NCBI RefSeq assembly: GCF_004139715.1
Contig: NZ_CP035544.1
Location: 2,979,501 to 3,043,500 of the forward strand
Source: Muriicola soli
Lineage (GTDB): Bacteria; Bacteroidota; Bacteroidia; Flavobacteriales; Flavobacteriaceae
DNA length: 64,000 nucleotides
Direction of reading: 5' to 3'
Shown here piece after piece: positions 1-8,726 of the stretch (positions within the stretch are counted from its first letter, which is position 1; every line of letters begins with the position of its first letter). Made by a program: the position numbers and the translations under genes. The notes under the pieces were generated by a model. That model was not told where the DNA came from, searched no databases, and saw nothing but the letters and a program-made list of their open reading frames with translations.

Positions 1-40
1 AAAAGACATGCAGGCGAACAACAAGTAGCCTGAGCAACCC

Positions 41-1084
41 TTAGCCAAAGGAATTCCAACCTTGGGCTTTTAATGGGATGCTTTGTTCATTCCTGGAAAT
101 TAAGTGTGCACCCCGATCTGCTTCTGTCATATGCCCCACGACAGTAAGATTGGGGTTGCCCTTTATTTTAGGGAAGTCTTTTTGATCAATAGTGAACAGC
201 AATTCGTAATCTTCCCCTCCACTGAGCGCTACCGTAGTGCTATCCAAATTAAACTCTTCACAGGCAGAAATAACCGTAGGATCTAAAGGGATCTTATCTT
301 CATACAGCATACAGCCTACCTTACTGTTGGTACAGAGATGCAATATTTCAGATGATAGGCCGTCACTGATATCGATCATGGCTGTAGGTTTTACTTCCAG
401 GTCGTTTAATAATGCAACAATATCTCTTCTGGCCTCAGGTTTTAGCTGTCTTTCTACAATATAGCTGTACGGCTCCAGGTCCGGCTGGCTATTGGGATTT
501 ACCTTGAAAACTTCCTTCTCGCGCTGTAGCACCTGAAGCCCCATATAAGCCCCGCCCAGATCACCGGTTACCACTAGTAAATCATTAGGCCTGGCTCCAT
601 TTCTATAGACTGCCTCACCCTCATCAACATGGCCTATGGCCGTTACAGAAATGTAAAGGCCCTTGTCTGAAGAAGTGGTATCGCCCCCAACAAGGTCGAC
701 TTGATATAAATCACAGGCCAATTGGATCCCGGAATAGAGTTCCTCCAAGGCTTCCAGGGGAAACCTGTTAGATACAGCAAGGGATACCGTAAGCTGTGAA
801 GCCGTTCCATTCATGGCATAGATATCACTTAGATTCACTACTGCAGCCTTATATCCCAGGTGTTTTAAAGGCATATAGCTCAGGTCAAAATGAATGCCTT
901 CTATGAGCTGATCGGTACTGACAAGAACATTTTTGTCTTCAAAATTCAAAACCGCGGCGTCATCCCCAATACCGAATTTGGTGGTAGATTGCTTTACGGT
1001 AAATACCTCGGTCAGGTGATTGATCAATCCAAATTCCCCGAGTTTATCTAAGGGTGTTTTATCTTTGTCTTTTCCTTCTAACAT
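41..1084 (-). CDS. thiL: Thiamine-monophosphate kinase ThiL
   Basis: ThiL phosphorylates thiamine monophosphate to thiamine diphosphate with ATP in the cytoplasm, the last step of thiamine cofactor synthesis. The 347-residue product has the usual family length. Visible motifs are GIGDDAAVL at about residues 38-46, STDQLIEGIHF at 56-66, VGGDTTSS near 132, GDLGGAYMGL in the middle and an ISDGLSSEI segment near 238, all typical of the PurM/ThiL fold that binds Mg-nucleotide. The ATG at 1084 gives the start normally seen in flavobacterial ThiL, ending in a LGEFGLI segment. It is read divergently from the lipoprotein gene that follows. No other thiamine gene is in the window, so it is probably transcribed alone. 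Confidence 0.95.
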   Translation of the reverse strand: MLEGKDKDKTPLDKLGEFGLINHLTEVFTVKQSTTKFGIGDDAAVLNFEDKNVLVSTDQLIEGIHFDLSYMPLKHLGYKAAVVNLSDIYAMNGTASQLTVSLAVSNRFPLEALEELYSGIQLACDLYQVDLVGGDTTSSDKGLYISVTAIGHVDEGEAVYRNGARPNDLLVVTGDLGGAYMGLQVLQREKEVFKVNPNSQPDLEPYSYIVERQLKPEARRDIVALLNDLEVKPTAMIDISDGLSSEILHLCTNSKVGCMLYEDKIPLDPTVISACEEFNLDSTTVALSGGEDYELLFTIDQKDFPKIKGNPNLTVVGHMTEADRGAHLISRNEQSIPLKAQGWNSFG

Positions 1085-1088
1085 CCGG

Positions 1089-1096
1089 CAAAATTA
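1089..1096 (-). promoter_or_regulatory. -7 promoter box of thiL
   Basis: TAATTTTG on the minus strand matches the Bacteroidota sigma -7 consensus TAnnTTTG. It ends only 4 bases before the thiL ATG, so transcription would begin at or beside the start codon, implying a leaderless or nearly leaderless mRNA. No convincing -33 box was sought beyond eye inspection. Confidence 0.5.
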
Positions 1097-1159
1097 AGCA
1101 TGATCTCCCAGAAATTGTATCTTTACTAGGAAAATCTACTTGTCCCAGAAAACTCCGCT

Positions 1160-2415
1160 ATGAAAAATCTGCTCTTATATCTCTTCTCGTTTCTTTTGAT
1201 TTTAGGTTGCTCTAATTACGATGATCCAAATACCGATATTGATGTCATTGTACCAAATGATCCGCCTGAAGAGGAAACAGAGATTACAGAAGGCAATTTT
1301 TTTCCATGCGAAAATGGATTTGCCGGTGCTTACCCTTGCAGTGGATATGATCTTTTAGGACGCATCAGCCTTAATGCCATGAATGCATCTTCTGGCAATG
1401 ATGTTTGGGGATGGACAGACATGACATCCGGGCGTGAGTTTGCCCTGGTAGGCTTGAATAACGGTACGGGCTTTGTAGAAATTACAGATTCGGAGAACCT
1501 CATATATTTAGGGAAACTTCCCACGGCAACTACATCCAGTACATGGCGTGATATCAAAGTCTATGGGGATTATGCTTTTGTTGGTGCTGAAGCAGCAGGA
1601 CATGGAATGCAGGTATTCGATTTGCAAAATTTGCTTTCTGTTAATAATCCGCCGGTGACATTTTCTGCAGACGTGCGTTTTACGGGGTTTGGAAACTCTC
1701 ATAATATCGTCATTAATGAGGATACGGGTTTTGCTTATGCCGTAGGAACTGACAGGGGTGATGCCTACAATGGGGGCGTACATTTCATCGATATACAAGA
1801 TCCCATGAATCCGTTAGCTGCGGGGGATATGGCGATAACGGATACACTCACGATGCGCAAGTTGTACTTTACAATGGCCCGGATACAGACTATTCAGGGA
1901 ATGAGATTTTTATAGGGGCCAATGAAAATGAAATGGTCGTGGCAGACGTAACAGACAAAATGAACCCATCTGCAATTTCATCCATACAATACGGAAATCT
2001 TGGGTATACTCACCAGGGTTGGTTTACTGAAGACCAGCGGTATTTTATTTTGGGGGATGAATTGGATGAGATCAATTTTGGATTTAATTCCAGGACACTT
2101 GTTTTTGATTTACTGGATCTGGACGCCCCGGTATTGCTGACCACATATTTGGGCAGCACTGCAGCAATAGACCATAATGGATATGTCAAAGGCAACACCT
2201 ACTACCTTTCTAACTATACCGCCGGTATGCGTGTCCTTGATATTGCGGCAATCGATAGCGGCACCATCAACGAAATTGGATATTTTGATAGTTACCCTTC
2301 CAATAACAGTGCTTCATTTAATGGTGTTTGGAGCCTCTATCCCTATTTTGATAGTGGAAAAATCATTGTTAACGACATCAACTCCGGATTATTTGTCATT
2401 CAGGCTTCAAATTGA
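1160..2415 (+). pseudogene. Choice-of-anchor B family lipoprotein, apparent frameshift
   Basis: Two reading frames, 1160-1915 and one continuing to 2415, together encode one secreted protein. The first opens with a lipoprotein signal (LILGC, Cys17) and includes HNIVIN and VHFIDIQDP segments; the second supplies YTHDAQVV, YNGPDT and IFIGANEN blocks and repeated propeller-like strands. This order is that of choice-of-anchor B proteins, LVIVD-like beta-propellers anchored in the outer envelope. The frames join if one G is added to the five-G run at 1822-1826: the reading becomes LAAGGYGDNGYTHDAQ and the full product would be 418 residues. After the break the original frame runs about 30 more residues of unrelated sequence. 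A base lost in sequencing is the simplest cause; true decay or slippage is possible. Confidence 0.8.
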
Positions 2416-2420
2416 GAATC

Positions 2421-3764
2421 ATGATTAAGCAGGGTATATATGCCTTTGTTCTTCTGGCACTTTTCAGTTGTTCCGATGACAACTCAACGGATGCTGTATT
2501 GGAAATCAACAAATTTAAGGGAGAGGTTGCCTGGATTACTTCATTCGGAGGATCAGGAGATGATACCCCACGCTCGGTGATCAGCACTTCGGATGGCGGC
2601 TACGCTATTTTTGGCTATACAAACAGTACTGACGGCGACCTTGATAGCAAGACGACCAACGTAAACGACTACTGGTTAGTTCGATTAGATGCTGATGGAA
2701 TACTACTTTGGTCAAGAACTTACGGAGGAAGCAAGGATGACCGGGGACAGGCGGTAATAGAAACTTCCGATGGAGGATTTGCGATTACTGGTTACGCCAT
2801 GAGCGACGATGGAGACGCCAGTAATAATGAAGGTTTTCACGATAACTGGATCTTAAAATTAGACACGCAGGGGAATGTGGAATGGGAGCAGAGCTTTGGT
2901 TTTTCAGGCCATGATCATTCCTACGACCTGGTGGAATCTGAAGGTGGCGCTTTATTCTTTACCGGTTTTCTCGACATTACCTCGGCAAGAGCCGACGGCT
3001 ACACAGAGAAGTCCTATACCCTTACCCGCCACGGGGTAGGAGAATTCTGGGGAACCCAACTCAATAATGAAGGAGAACTGGAATGGCGGGAGTATTTCGG
3101 AGGGACAAACAATGACAGGGCACATGCAGTCGTCAATGCCCATGAAGGTGGATATGTGATGGCCGGATTTTCAGAAAGCGATGATTTTGATATTTCAGAC
3201 CCCAATGGTTCGTACGACTTCTGGGTCGTAAAAATCGATGCGGAAGGTCAAATGGTTTGGGAACAATCCTACGGGGGTTCGGGGATTGATATTGCCCAGG
3301 ATATTGCAAAAACAGAAGACGGGGGTTATATCATAACGGGCAGCACCATTAGCACAGATGGCGATGTAGCAGTATCTCATGGCGAGTCGGAAATCTGGGT
3401 GGTTAAGATTGATGCACAGGGGAATATGCTTTGGGAACGCACTTATGGAGGATCCAGTTTTGAAGCGGCAGAAAGCATACGTCCAACGGCCGATGGGGGA
3501 TTTGTGATCGCCGGAAATGCTAAAAGTACAGACCAGGACCTCAGTACAAACGCAGGCGAGAACGATTTGTGGGTGCTGAAGATCGATGCTCAGGGACAAT
3601 TGATCTGGGAGCAGGCTTACGGCGGCACTAATCTGGAATTTGGTTTTGACGCCCTGGAAACGGAGGATCAGGGAATTTTAGTGGTTGGAGAGAGCAACAG
3701 TACAGATCTATTCCCTCTGCTAAATAAAGGAGGCACAGACCTTGTTGTGATCAAAATAGAATAA
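2421..3764 (+). CDS. Lipoprotein with seven propeller-like repeats
   Basis: A 447-residue protein with a lipoprotein signal (LFSC, Cys17) followed by SDDN, which resembles flavobacterial surface-export signals. The body holds seven repeats of about 55 residues, each built as W-x-x-(S/T)-(F/Y)-GG, then a DGG(Y/F) strand with a GY/GF/AG turn, a stretch of D/N/S, and a (V/L)-K-(I/L)-D-x-x-G-x segment ending at the next Trp. Seven such units suggest a seven-bladed beta-propeller displayed on the cell surface. No catalytic residues are recognised. It starts 5 bases after the preceding lipoprotein gene, so the two are probably co-transcribed. I prefer the ATG at 2421 to a TTG at 2412 because it gives a compact signal peptide. 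Confidence 0.75.
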   Translation: MIKQGIYAFVLLALFSCSDDNSTDAVLEINKFKGEVAWITSFGGSGDDTPRSVISTSDGGYAIFGYTNSTDGDLDSKTTNVNDYWLVRLDADGILLWSRTYGGSKDDRGQAVIETSDGGFAITGYAMSDDGDASNNEGFHDNWILKLDTQGNVEWEQSFGFSGHDHSYDLVESEGGALFFTGFLDITSARADGYTEKSYTLTRHGVGEFWGTQLNNEGELEWREYFGGTNNDRAHAVVNAHEGGYVMAGFSESDDFDISDPNGSYDFWVVKIDAEGQMVWEQSYGGSGIDIAQDIAKTEDGGYIITGSTISTDGDVAVSHGESEIWVVKIDAQGNMLWERTYGGSSFEAAESIRPTADGGFVIAGNAKSTDQDLSTNAGENDLWVLKIDAQGQLIWEQAYGGTNLEFGFDALETEDQGILVVGESNSTDLFPLLNKGGTDLVVIKIE

Positions 3765-3816
3765 AAGCACGCCACTTCTCTAAAAAATTCCTCTTTTTCT
3801 TTCCATTATTTGAGTC

Positions 3817-3843
3817 GGAAACATAGAATTCTCTGATGTTTCC
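3817..3843. repeat. Perfect inverted repeat upstream of suf operon
   Basis: GGAAACAT and ATGTTTCC form perfect 8-base arms separated by 11 bases. The repeat lies just upstream of the proposed -33/-7 promoter of the iron-sulfur operon. It has no T-tract after it, which argues against a simple terminator of the preceding gene and leaves an operator or a stem-loop as options. Confidence 0.45.
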
Positions 3844-3891
3844 ATATGTTATTATAATGTTAGAATCTGTTTGAATACCCCAGTTTTAGTG

Positions 3892-3899
3892 TATATTTG
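3892..3899 (+). promoter_or_regulatory. -7 promoter box of suf operon
   Basis: TATATTTG fits the Bacteroidota TAnnTTTG -7 box. A TTG at 3871-3873 lies 18 bases upstream, at the expected -33 distance. Start of transcription would be near 3905, about 20 bases before the ATG at 3928 of the A-type carrier gene. Confidence 0.6.
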
Positions 3900-3927
3900 T
3901 GAACTATTTAGAATAAGTCCAATTAAG

Positions 3928-4257
3928 ATGATTAAAGTATCGGAAACGGCAAAAAAGAAAGTATCAAACCTGATGTCTGAGGAAGGTTTTGACGTATCCA
4001 AAGATTACGTTCGGGTAGGAGTGAAAAGCGGCGGATGCAGTGGATTGTCTTACGAACTAAAATTTGATTCGCAAATCAGTGAAAGCGACAAGGTTTTTGA
4101 AGATAACGATGTGCGAATTTTGGTAGATAAAAAAAGCTTTCTCTATTTGGTAGGTACGGTCCTGGAATATTCAGGCGGACTGAACGGAAAAGGATTTGTT
4201 TTCAACAACCCCAACGCACAGCGCACCTGTGGTTGCGGAGAGAGTTTTTCTTTATAG
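3928..4257 (+). CDS. HesB/IscA/SufA A-type iron-sulfur carrier
   Basis: A-type carriers receive Fe-S clusters from the SufBCD scaffold and pass them to target apoproteins in the cytoplasm. The 109-residue product carries the three conserved cysteines, Cys37 in SGGCSGL and Cys101 and Cys103 in the C-terminal CGCGESF motif. The reading frame is open upstream to 3871, but only the ATG at 3928 gives the normal family N-terminus and lies after the promoter. It is the first gene of the suf operon; sufB begins 18 bases downstream. Whether it should be called sufA, iscA or erpA cannot be decided from sequence alone. Confidence 0.93.
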   Translation: MIKVSETAKKKVSNLMSEEGFDVSKDYVRVGVKSGGCSGLSYELKFDSQISESDKVFEDNDVRILVDKKSFLYLVGTVLEYSGGLNGKGFVFNNPNAQRTCGCGESFSL

Positions 4258-4275
4258 ATTTTTACAATACGCAAT

Positions 4276-5721
4276 ATGGCATATACAGAAGAAGAATTAA
4301 AGAAAGAGCTGGAAACCAAGGAATACGAATACGGTTTCTATACTGACATTGAATCTGACACCTTCCCCAAAGGATTGAATGAGGAGGTGGTCATTGCGCT
4401 TTCTAAAAAGAAGGAAGAACCAGACTGGATGACCGAATGGCGTTTGGAAGCCTACAGAGGTTGGAAGGAAATGGTAGAACCGGAGTGGGCAAACATCAGA
4501 TATAAAAAACCCGATTTTCAGGATATCAGTTACTATTCAGCTCCGAATAGTAAGCCAAAATACGATAGCCTCGATGAGGTAGATCCGGAATTACTCGACA
4601 CTTTTAAAAGACTGGGGATTTCCCTGGATGAACAGAAGAAACTTGCCGGAGTTGCAGTAGACATTGTAATGGATTCGGTTTCCGTTGCTACAACTTTTAA
4701 AAAGACCCTAGCTGAAAAAGGAATCATTTTCTGCTCTATTTCTGAAGCGATAAAGGAGCACCCTGAGCTCGTGAAAAAGTACATCGGCACAGTGATACCT
4801 CGTAAAGACAACTTCTACGCCGCTCTTAATTCAGCAGTTTTTACTGATGGATCATTTTGTTACATACCCAAAGGGGTGAGATGTCCTATGGAATTGTCTA
4901 CTTACTTCAGGATTAACCAGGCAGGTACAGGGCAATTTGAGAGAACACTGGTAATTGCTGACGAAGGAAGTTATGTGAGTTACCTGGAAGGCTGTACAGC
5001 CCCATCTCGAGATGAGAATCAATTGCACGCTGCGGTTGTTGAACTTATCGCCCTTGACGATGCCGAGATCAAATATTCTACAGTACAAAACTGGTTCCCG
5101 GGAGATAAAGAAGGGAAGGGTGGAGTTTACAATTTTGTGACCAAAAGGGGAATTTGTGAGCGAAATGCAAAAATTTCCTGGACACAAGTAGAAACGGGTT
5201 CAGCCATTACATGGAAATACCCTTCCTGTATTTTAAAAGGGGATAATTCCATCGGTGAATTCTACTCTATAGCTGTCACCAATAACTATCAGCAAGCTGA
5301 TACAGGGACAAAAATGATACACCTTGGGAAGAATACCAAGAGTACAATTATTTCCAAAGGAATCTCCGCAGGAAAATCACAAAACAGTTACCGCGGGCTT
5401 GTACAGGTAAACAGCAGGGCAGAAAATGCCCGAAATTTTTCTCAGTGCGATAGTCTGTTGATGGGGAATGAGTGTGGAGCCCATACTTTTCCCTACATCG
5501 AAGCAAAGAATAAAACAGCCCAGATAGAACACGAGGCAACCACCAGCAAAATTGGAGAAGACCAGATCTTCTACTGCAACCAGCGGGGGATTGATACTGA
5601 AAAAGCCATTGCCCTGATTGTCAATGGTTTTAGTAAGGAGGTACTAAATAAACTGCCTATGGAATTTGCAGTTGAAGCACAGAAACTCCTTGAAATAAGC
5701 CTTGAAGGTTCTGTAGGATAA
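4276..5721 (+). CDS. sufB: Fe-S cluster assembly scaffold SufB
   Basis: SufB is the scaffold subunit of the cytoplasmic SufBC2D complex on which Fe-S clusters form from persulfide delivered by SufS/SufE. The 481-residue length is normal. Recognisable blocks are [11 protein letters not shown], the [21 protein letters not shown] segment of the beta-helix core, EGCTAPSR, the [12 protein letters not shown] stretch and the C-terminal [17 protein letters not shown]-like region, here [19 protein letters not shown]. The last part shared with SufD is the dimer interface. It lies between the A-type carrier and sufC, separated by 18 and 37 bases, in one operon. Confidence 0.97.
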   Translation: MAYTEEELKKELETKEYEYGFYTDIESDTFPKGLNEEVVIALSKKKEEPDWMTEWRLEAYRGWKEMVEPEWANIRYKKPDFQDISYYSAPNSKPKYDSLDEVDPELLDTFKRLGISLDEQKKLAGVAVDIVMDSVSVATTFKKTLAEKGIIFCSISEAIKEHPELVKKYIGTVIPRKDNFYAALNSAVFTDGSFCYIPKGVRCPMELSTYFRINQAGTGQFERTLVIADEGSYVSYLEGCTAPSRDENQLHAAVVELIALDDAEIKYSTVQNWFPGDKEGKGGVYNFVTKRGICERNAKISWTQVETGSAITWKYPSCILKGDNSIGEFYSIAVTNNYQQADTGTKMIHLGKNTKSTIISKGISAGKSQNSYRGLVQVNSRAENARNFSQCDSLLMGNECGAHTFPYIEAKNKTAQIEHEATTSKIGEDQIFYCNQRGIDTEKAIALIVNGFSKEVLNKLPMEFAVEAQKLLEISLEGSVG

Positions 5722-5758
5722 GTAAATAAACTAAGATTAAAAGTAAAACGAAGATATC

Positions 5759-6511
5759 ATGTTGAAAATTAAGAATCTGCATGCCAAAGTAGACGGGAAG
5801 GAGATCCTAAAAGGCGTGAACCTTGAGGTTTTGCCTGGAGAGATACACGCTATCATGGGGCCAAACGGTTCCGGGAAAAGTACACTGGCTTCCGTAATTG
5901 CGGGGAACGAGGATTTTGAGATCACCAAAGGGGAGGTCATTTTTGAAGGAGAAGATCTCGAAGATGCTTCTCCCGAGGAACGAGCCCATAAAGGAATCTT
6001 CCTTTCCTTTCAATACCCAGTGGAGATTCCGGGTGTCTCTGTAACCAATTTTATGAAGACAGCCATCAACGAATCCCGAAAAGGGCGTGGCATGAAAGAT
6101 ATGCCTGCTAATCAGATGCTGAAGTTGATCAGGGAAAAATCTGAATTACTCGACATTGACCGAAAATTCCTTTCAAGATCTCTCAATGAAGGATTCTCCG
6201 GGGGAGAAAAGAAGCGAAATGAAATCTTTCAAATGGCCATGCTGGAGCCCAAATTGGCAATTCTTGATGAAACCGATTCCGGATTGGATATCGATGCCTT
6301 GCGAATTGTGGCCAATGGGGTAAATAAATTAAAGAGCAAAGAAAATGCCGTAATCGTAATTACGCATTATCAACGACTACTGGAATACATTGTACCAGAT
6401 AAGGTGCATGTTATTCACGATGGAAAGATTGTAAAATCAGGAAGTAAGGAACTGGCCCTGCAGCTTGAGGAGAAAGGATACGATTGGCTAAAGCAGGAAA
6501 CGGTAGTATAA
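5759..6511 (+). CDS. sufC: Fe-S cluster assembly ATPase SufC
   Basis: SufC is the soluble ABC-type ATPase of SufBC2D; ATP hydrolysis reshapes SufB-SufD during cluster assembly. The 250-residue protein shows the Walker A motif GPNGSGKST at 34-42, the Q-loop in FQYP near 84-87, the SufC signature FSGGEKKRNE at about 146-155, Walker B LAILDE at 166-171 and the H-loop His in VITHYQR. No membrane segments are present, as expected. It follows sufB by 37 bases and precedes sufD by about 53 bases. Confidence 0.97.
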   Translation: MLKIKNLHAKVDGKEILKGVNLEVLPGEIHAIMGPNGSGKSTLASVIAGNEDFEITKGEVIFEGEDLEDASPEERAHKGIFLSFQYPVEIPGVSVTNFMKTAINESRKGRGMKDMPANQMLKLIREKSELLDIDRKFLSRSLNEGFSGGEKKRNEIFQMAMLEPKLAILDETDSGLDIDALRIVANGVNKLKSKENAVIVITHYQRLLEYIVPDKVHVIHDGKIVKSGSKELALQLEEKGYDWLKQETVV

Positions 6512-6564
6512 ATTAAACAGTACCGGCAACCCTCGAAGGCTGCCTTAAATGAGTGAAGTTCAAA

Positions 6565-7881
6565 ATGGATCTGAAAGAAAAATTAGTATCGTCCTTTATG
6601 GCATTCGAAAACAACGTGGATGTGGAACACCCTATTCACGATATCCGAACAGAAGCCATCAAGAATTTTGAAGAGAAAGGATTTCCCACGAAAAAGGATG
6701 AAGCCTGGAAATACACTTCCCTGAATAGTTTGCAGAAAATTGATTTCAGCATATTTCCGAAGGAAGAAAACACTCTGGAATATCACCAGGTTAAAAAGTA
6801 TTTCCTGCACGAGATCGATACCTACAAAATCGTATTTATAGACGGGATCTACTGTTCCAATTTATCCGAAACAACTCATGACGGGGTAGATATCTGTTTG
6901 ATGAGTTCAGCACTCACCAAGCCGATGTACAAGCCCGTAATGGATGTGTATTTTAATAAAGTCGCTTCCAAAGATGAGAGTCTTACTTCACTGAATACGG
7001 CATTTAGCAGGGAAGGAGCTTATATTTATATCCCCAAGAATAAGGCGCCGAAGAAACCCGTTGAGATCCTTCATTTTGCCACGGGGAACGAAGCTTCGCT
7101 GATGTTGCAGCCCAGGAACCTAATTATTGCAGAGGAAAACGCAGAATTACAGGTGATTGAAAGGCATCAGAGTCTTACAGGTAATGCGGTGCTCACCAAT
7201 TGCGTCACAGAGATCTTTGCGGCAAAAAATGCAATTGTGGACTATTACAAGGTTCAGAACGACAGTAAGGTCGCCTCTCTGATAGACAACACCTATATTG
7301 CCCAGAAGGACAAAAGTGTTGTTAATGTTCACACCTTTTCCTTTGGCGGTAAGCTCACCCGAAATAACCTGAATTTCTTTCAGGATGGGGAACACATCGA
7401 ATCTACGCTAAAAGGTGTCACCATACTTGGAGAAAAGCAGCACGTAGATCATCACACTTTGGTGCATCACCAGCAGCCCAATTGCGAAAGCCATCAGGAT
7501 TACAAGGGGATTTACGGAGAGAAATCAACCGGTGTATTCAATGGAAAGATCATCGTTGATAAGATAGCGCAGAAGACCAATGCCTTTCAGCAAAATAACA
7601 ATGTGTTAATCAGCGATAAAGCCAGCATCAACACCAAACCCCAGTTGGAGATTTTCGCCGATGACGTAAAATGCTCTCACGGTTGTACGATTGGTCAATT
7701 AGATGAGGACGCACTTTTCTACCTGCAATCCCGGGGAATTCCGCGGAAAGAGGCAACCGGACTACTGATGTATGCATTTGCGAACAACGTACTTGAAAGC
7801 GTTCGCCTCCCGGAATTGAAAAATCGGATCAACAAACTTATTGCCACAAAGTTAGGAGTTCGTTTAGGCTTTGACCTGTAA
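6565..7881 (+). CDS. sufD: Fe-S cluster assembly protein SufD
   Basis: SufD pairs with SufB through related beta-helix cores and helps iron entry into the scaffold. The 438-residue product shows the SufD N-terminal KKDEAWKYTSL motif, a run of beta-helix strands, HHTLVHHQQPNCESHQ with the conserved histidines, and the C-terminal KCSHGCTIGQLDEDALFYLQSRG segment shared with SufB. The frame is open from a GTG at 6553, but the ATG at 6565 gives a better N-terminus. It is the last tightly spaced gene of the suf operon before a 99-base gap. Confidence 0.96.
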   Translation: MDLKEKLVSSFMAFENNVDVEHPIHDIRTEAIKNFEEKGFPTKKDEAWKYTSLNSLQKIDFSIFPKEENTLEYHQVKKYFLHEIDTYKIVFIDGIYCSNLSETTHDGVDICLMSSALTKPMYKPVMDVYFNKVASKDESLTSLNTAFSREGAYIYIPKNKAPKKPVEILHFATGNEASLMLQPRNLIIAEENAELQVIERHQSLTGNAVLTNCVTEIFAAKNAIVDYYKVQNDSKVASLIDNTYIAQKDKSVVNVHTFSFGGKLTRNNLNFFQDGEHIESTLKGVTILGEKQHVDHHTLVHHQQPNCESHQDYKGIYGEKSTGVFNGKIIVDKIAQKTNAFQQNNNVLISDKASINTKPQLEIFADDVKCSHGCTIGQLDEDALFYLQSRGIPRKEATGLLMYAFANNVLESVRLPELKNRINKLIATKLGVRLGFDL

Positions 7882-7980
7882 GAAAACCCTCCTAAAATAT
7901 TCTTAATTAACTTTCTTTTAAAGGAAGAGGGAGTATTGATCATTTAGCTTAGTTGGACAAACCAAGTTAAAAACACAGCC

Positions 7981-8547
7981 ATGATCAGATCTCTTTTTTG
8001 CGCATTTCTCCTCCTTTGTACTTTTGTTACCACCGCTCAGGATAAAAACTGGAGTATCGAAGTAAGTTATCCCATTTCCACCAATGATGCATTTGCTTCT
8101 TCTAACCAGGGAACGTTAGGAGCCGGTATCAAGTACCGTTTCGTTGACCTTAGAAAATTTAGGCTGGGAGTTTCAGCTGATATTACATGGTTCGCCACCA
8201 CCATCGTTAATGATTCTGATCCTGTCCAGGAATTCAATTATCGAGATGTCTTTATTCAGCCCGGGTTTTTTGTTGAAGGACCCCTTTCCGCTAATGGTAA
8301 ACTACGATTTTCCGCAGGCGTAGGTTGGACGTGGTTGTATTCCAGGGGAGGTAGGGCCTTTTTTGATGAATTCGGCCGTGTTCAGGGTGTAGATTGGGCA
8401 AATGGTTTAAACCTGAATATAGGGTTGATCTATGACATTACCCCAAGTATCTTTGTACAAACTCAGTACGATCATCTTTTTATATCCGGCGATGTCACAG
8501 ACGGGAATATTGGCCTGATCAAGTTGGGTGGGGGATTCCGATTCTGA
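7981..8547 (+). CDS. Outer-membrane beta-barrel protein, unknown role
   Basis: A 188-residue secreted protein with a signal peptide ending near TTAQ, followed by alternating strands with many aromatic and Gly residues (GAGIKYRF, FSAGVGWTW, IYDITPSIFVQTQYDHLF) and a terminal GGGFRF, ending in Phe as outer-membrane barrels do. About eight strands fit an OmpW/OmpA-like small barrel. It sits between sufD and sufS and might be co-transcribed with the suf genes, but nothing in it points to iron-sulfur work. No ligand or substrate can be named. Confidence 0.75.
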   Translation: MIRSLFCAFLLLCTFVTTAQDKNWSIEVSYPISTNDAFASSNQGTLGAGIKYRFVDLRKFRLGVSADITWFATTIVNDSDPVQEFNYRDVFIQPGFFVEGPLSANGKLRFSAGVGWTWLYSRGGRAFFDEFGRVQGVDWANGLNLNIGLIYDITPSIFVQTQYDHLFISGDVTDGNIGLIKLGGGFRF

Positions 8548-8712
8548 CCTGAGTAAAGTCTTATAGGCAAAATGGCTTGTCTTTCGGTATAATTTGAAAG
8601 TATAAAGATGTATACCTTTAATTTATAAATAGGAATCGCAATGTATTAAATATACCTATGGGCTAACTACGAAATACTATAGGACGAACACAGTAATTAC
8701 AGAGGTCTTCGG

Positions 8713-8720
8713 TATCTTTG
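8713..8720 (+). promoter_or_regulatory. -7 promoter box of sufS
   Basis: TATCTTTG matches TAnnTTTG. It ends 6 bases before one ATG (8727) and 18 before another (8739), so sufS has its own promoter with a very short or absent leader. Confidence 0.6.
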
Positions 8721-8726
8721 TGCCAC

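Noticed and set aside
3195-3599. 134-codon frame antisense to the repeat lipoprotein
   Set aside because: It mirrors the repeated sequence of the true gene and has no independent support.
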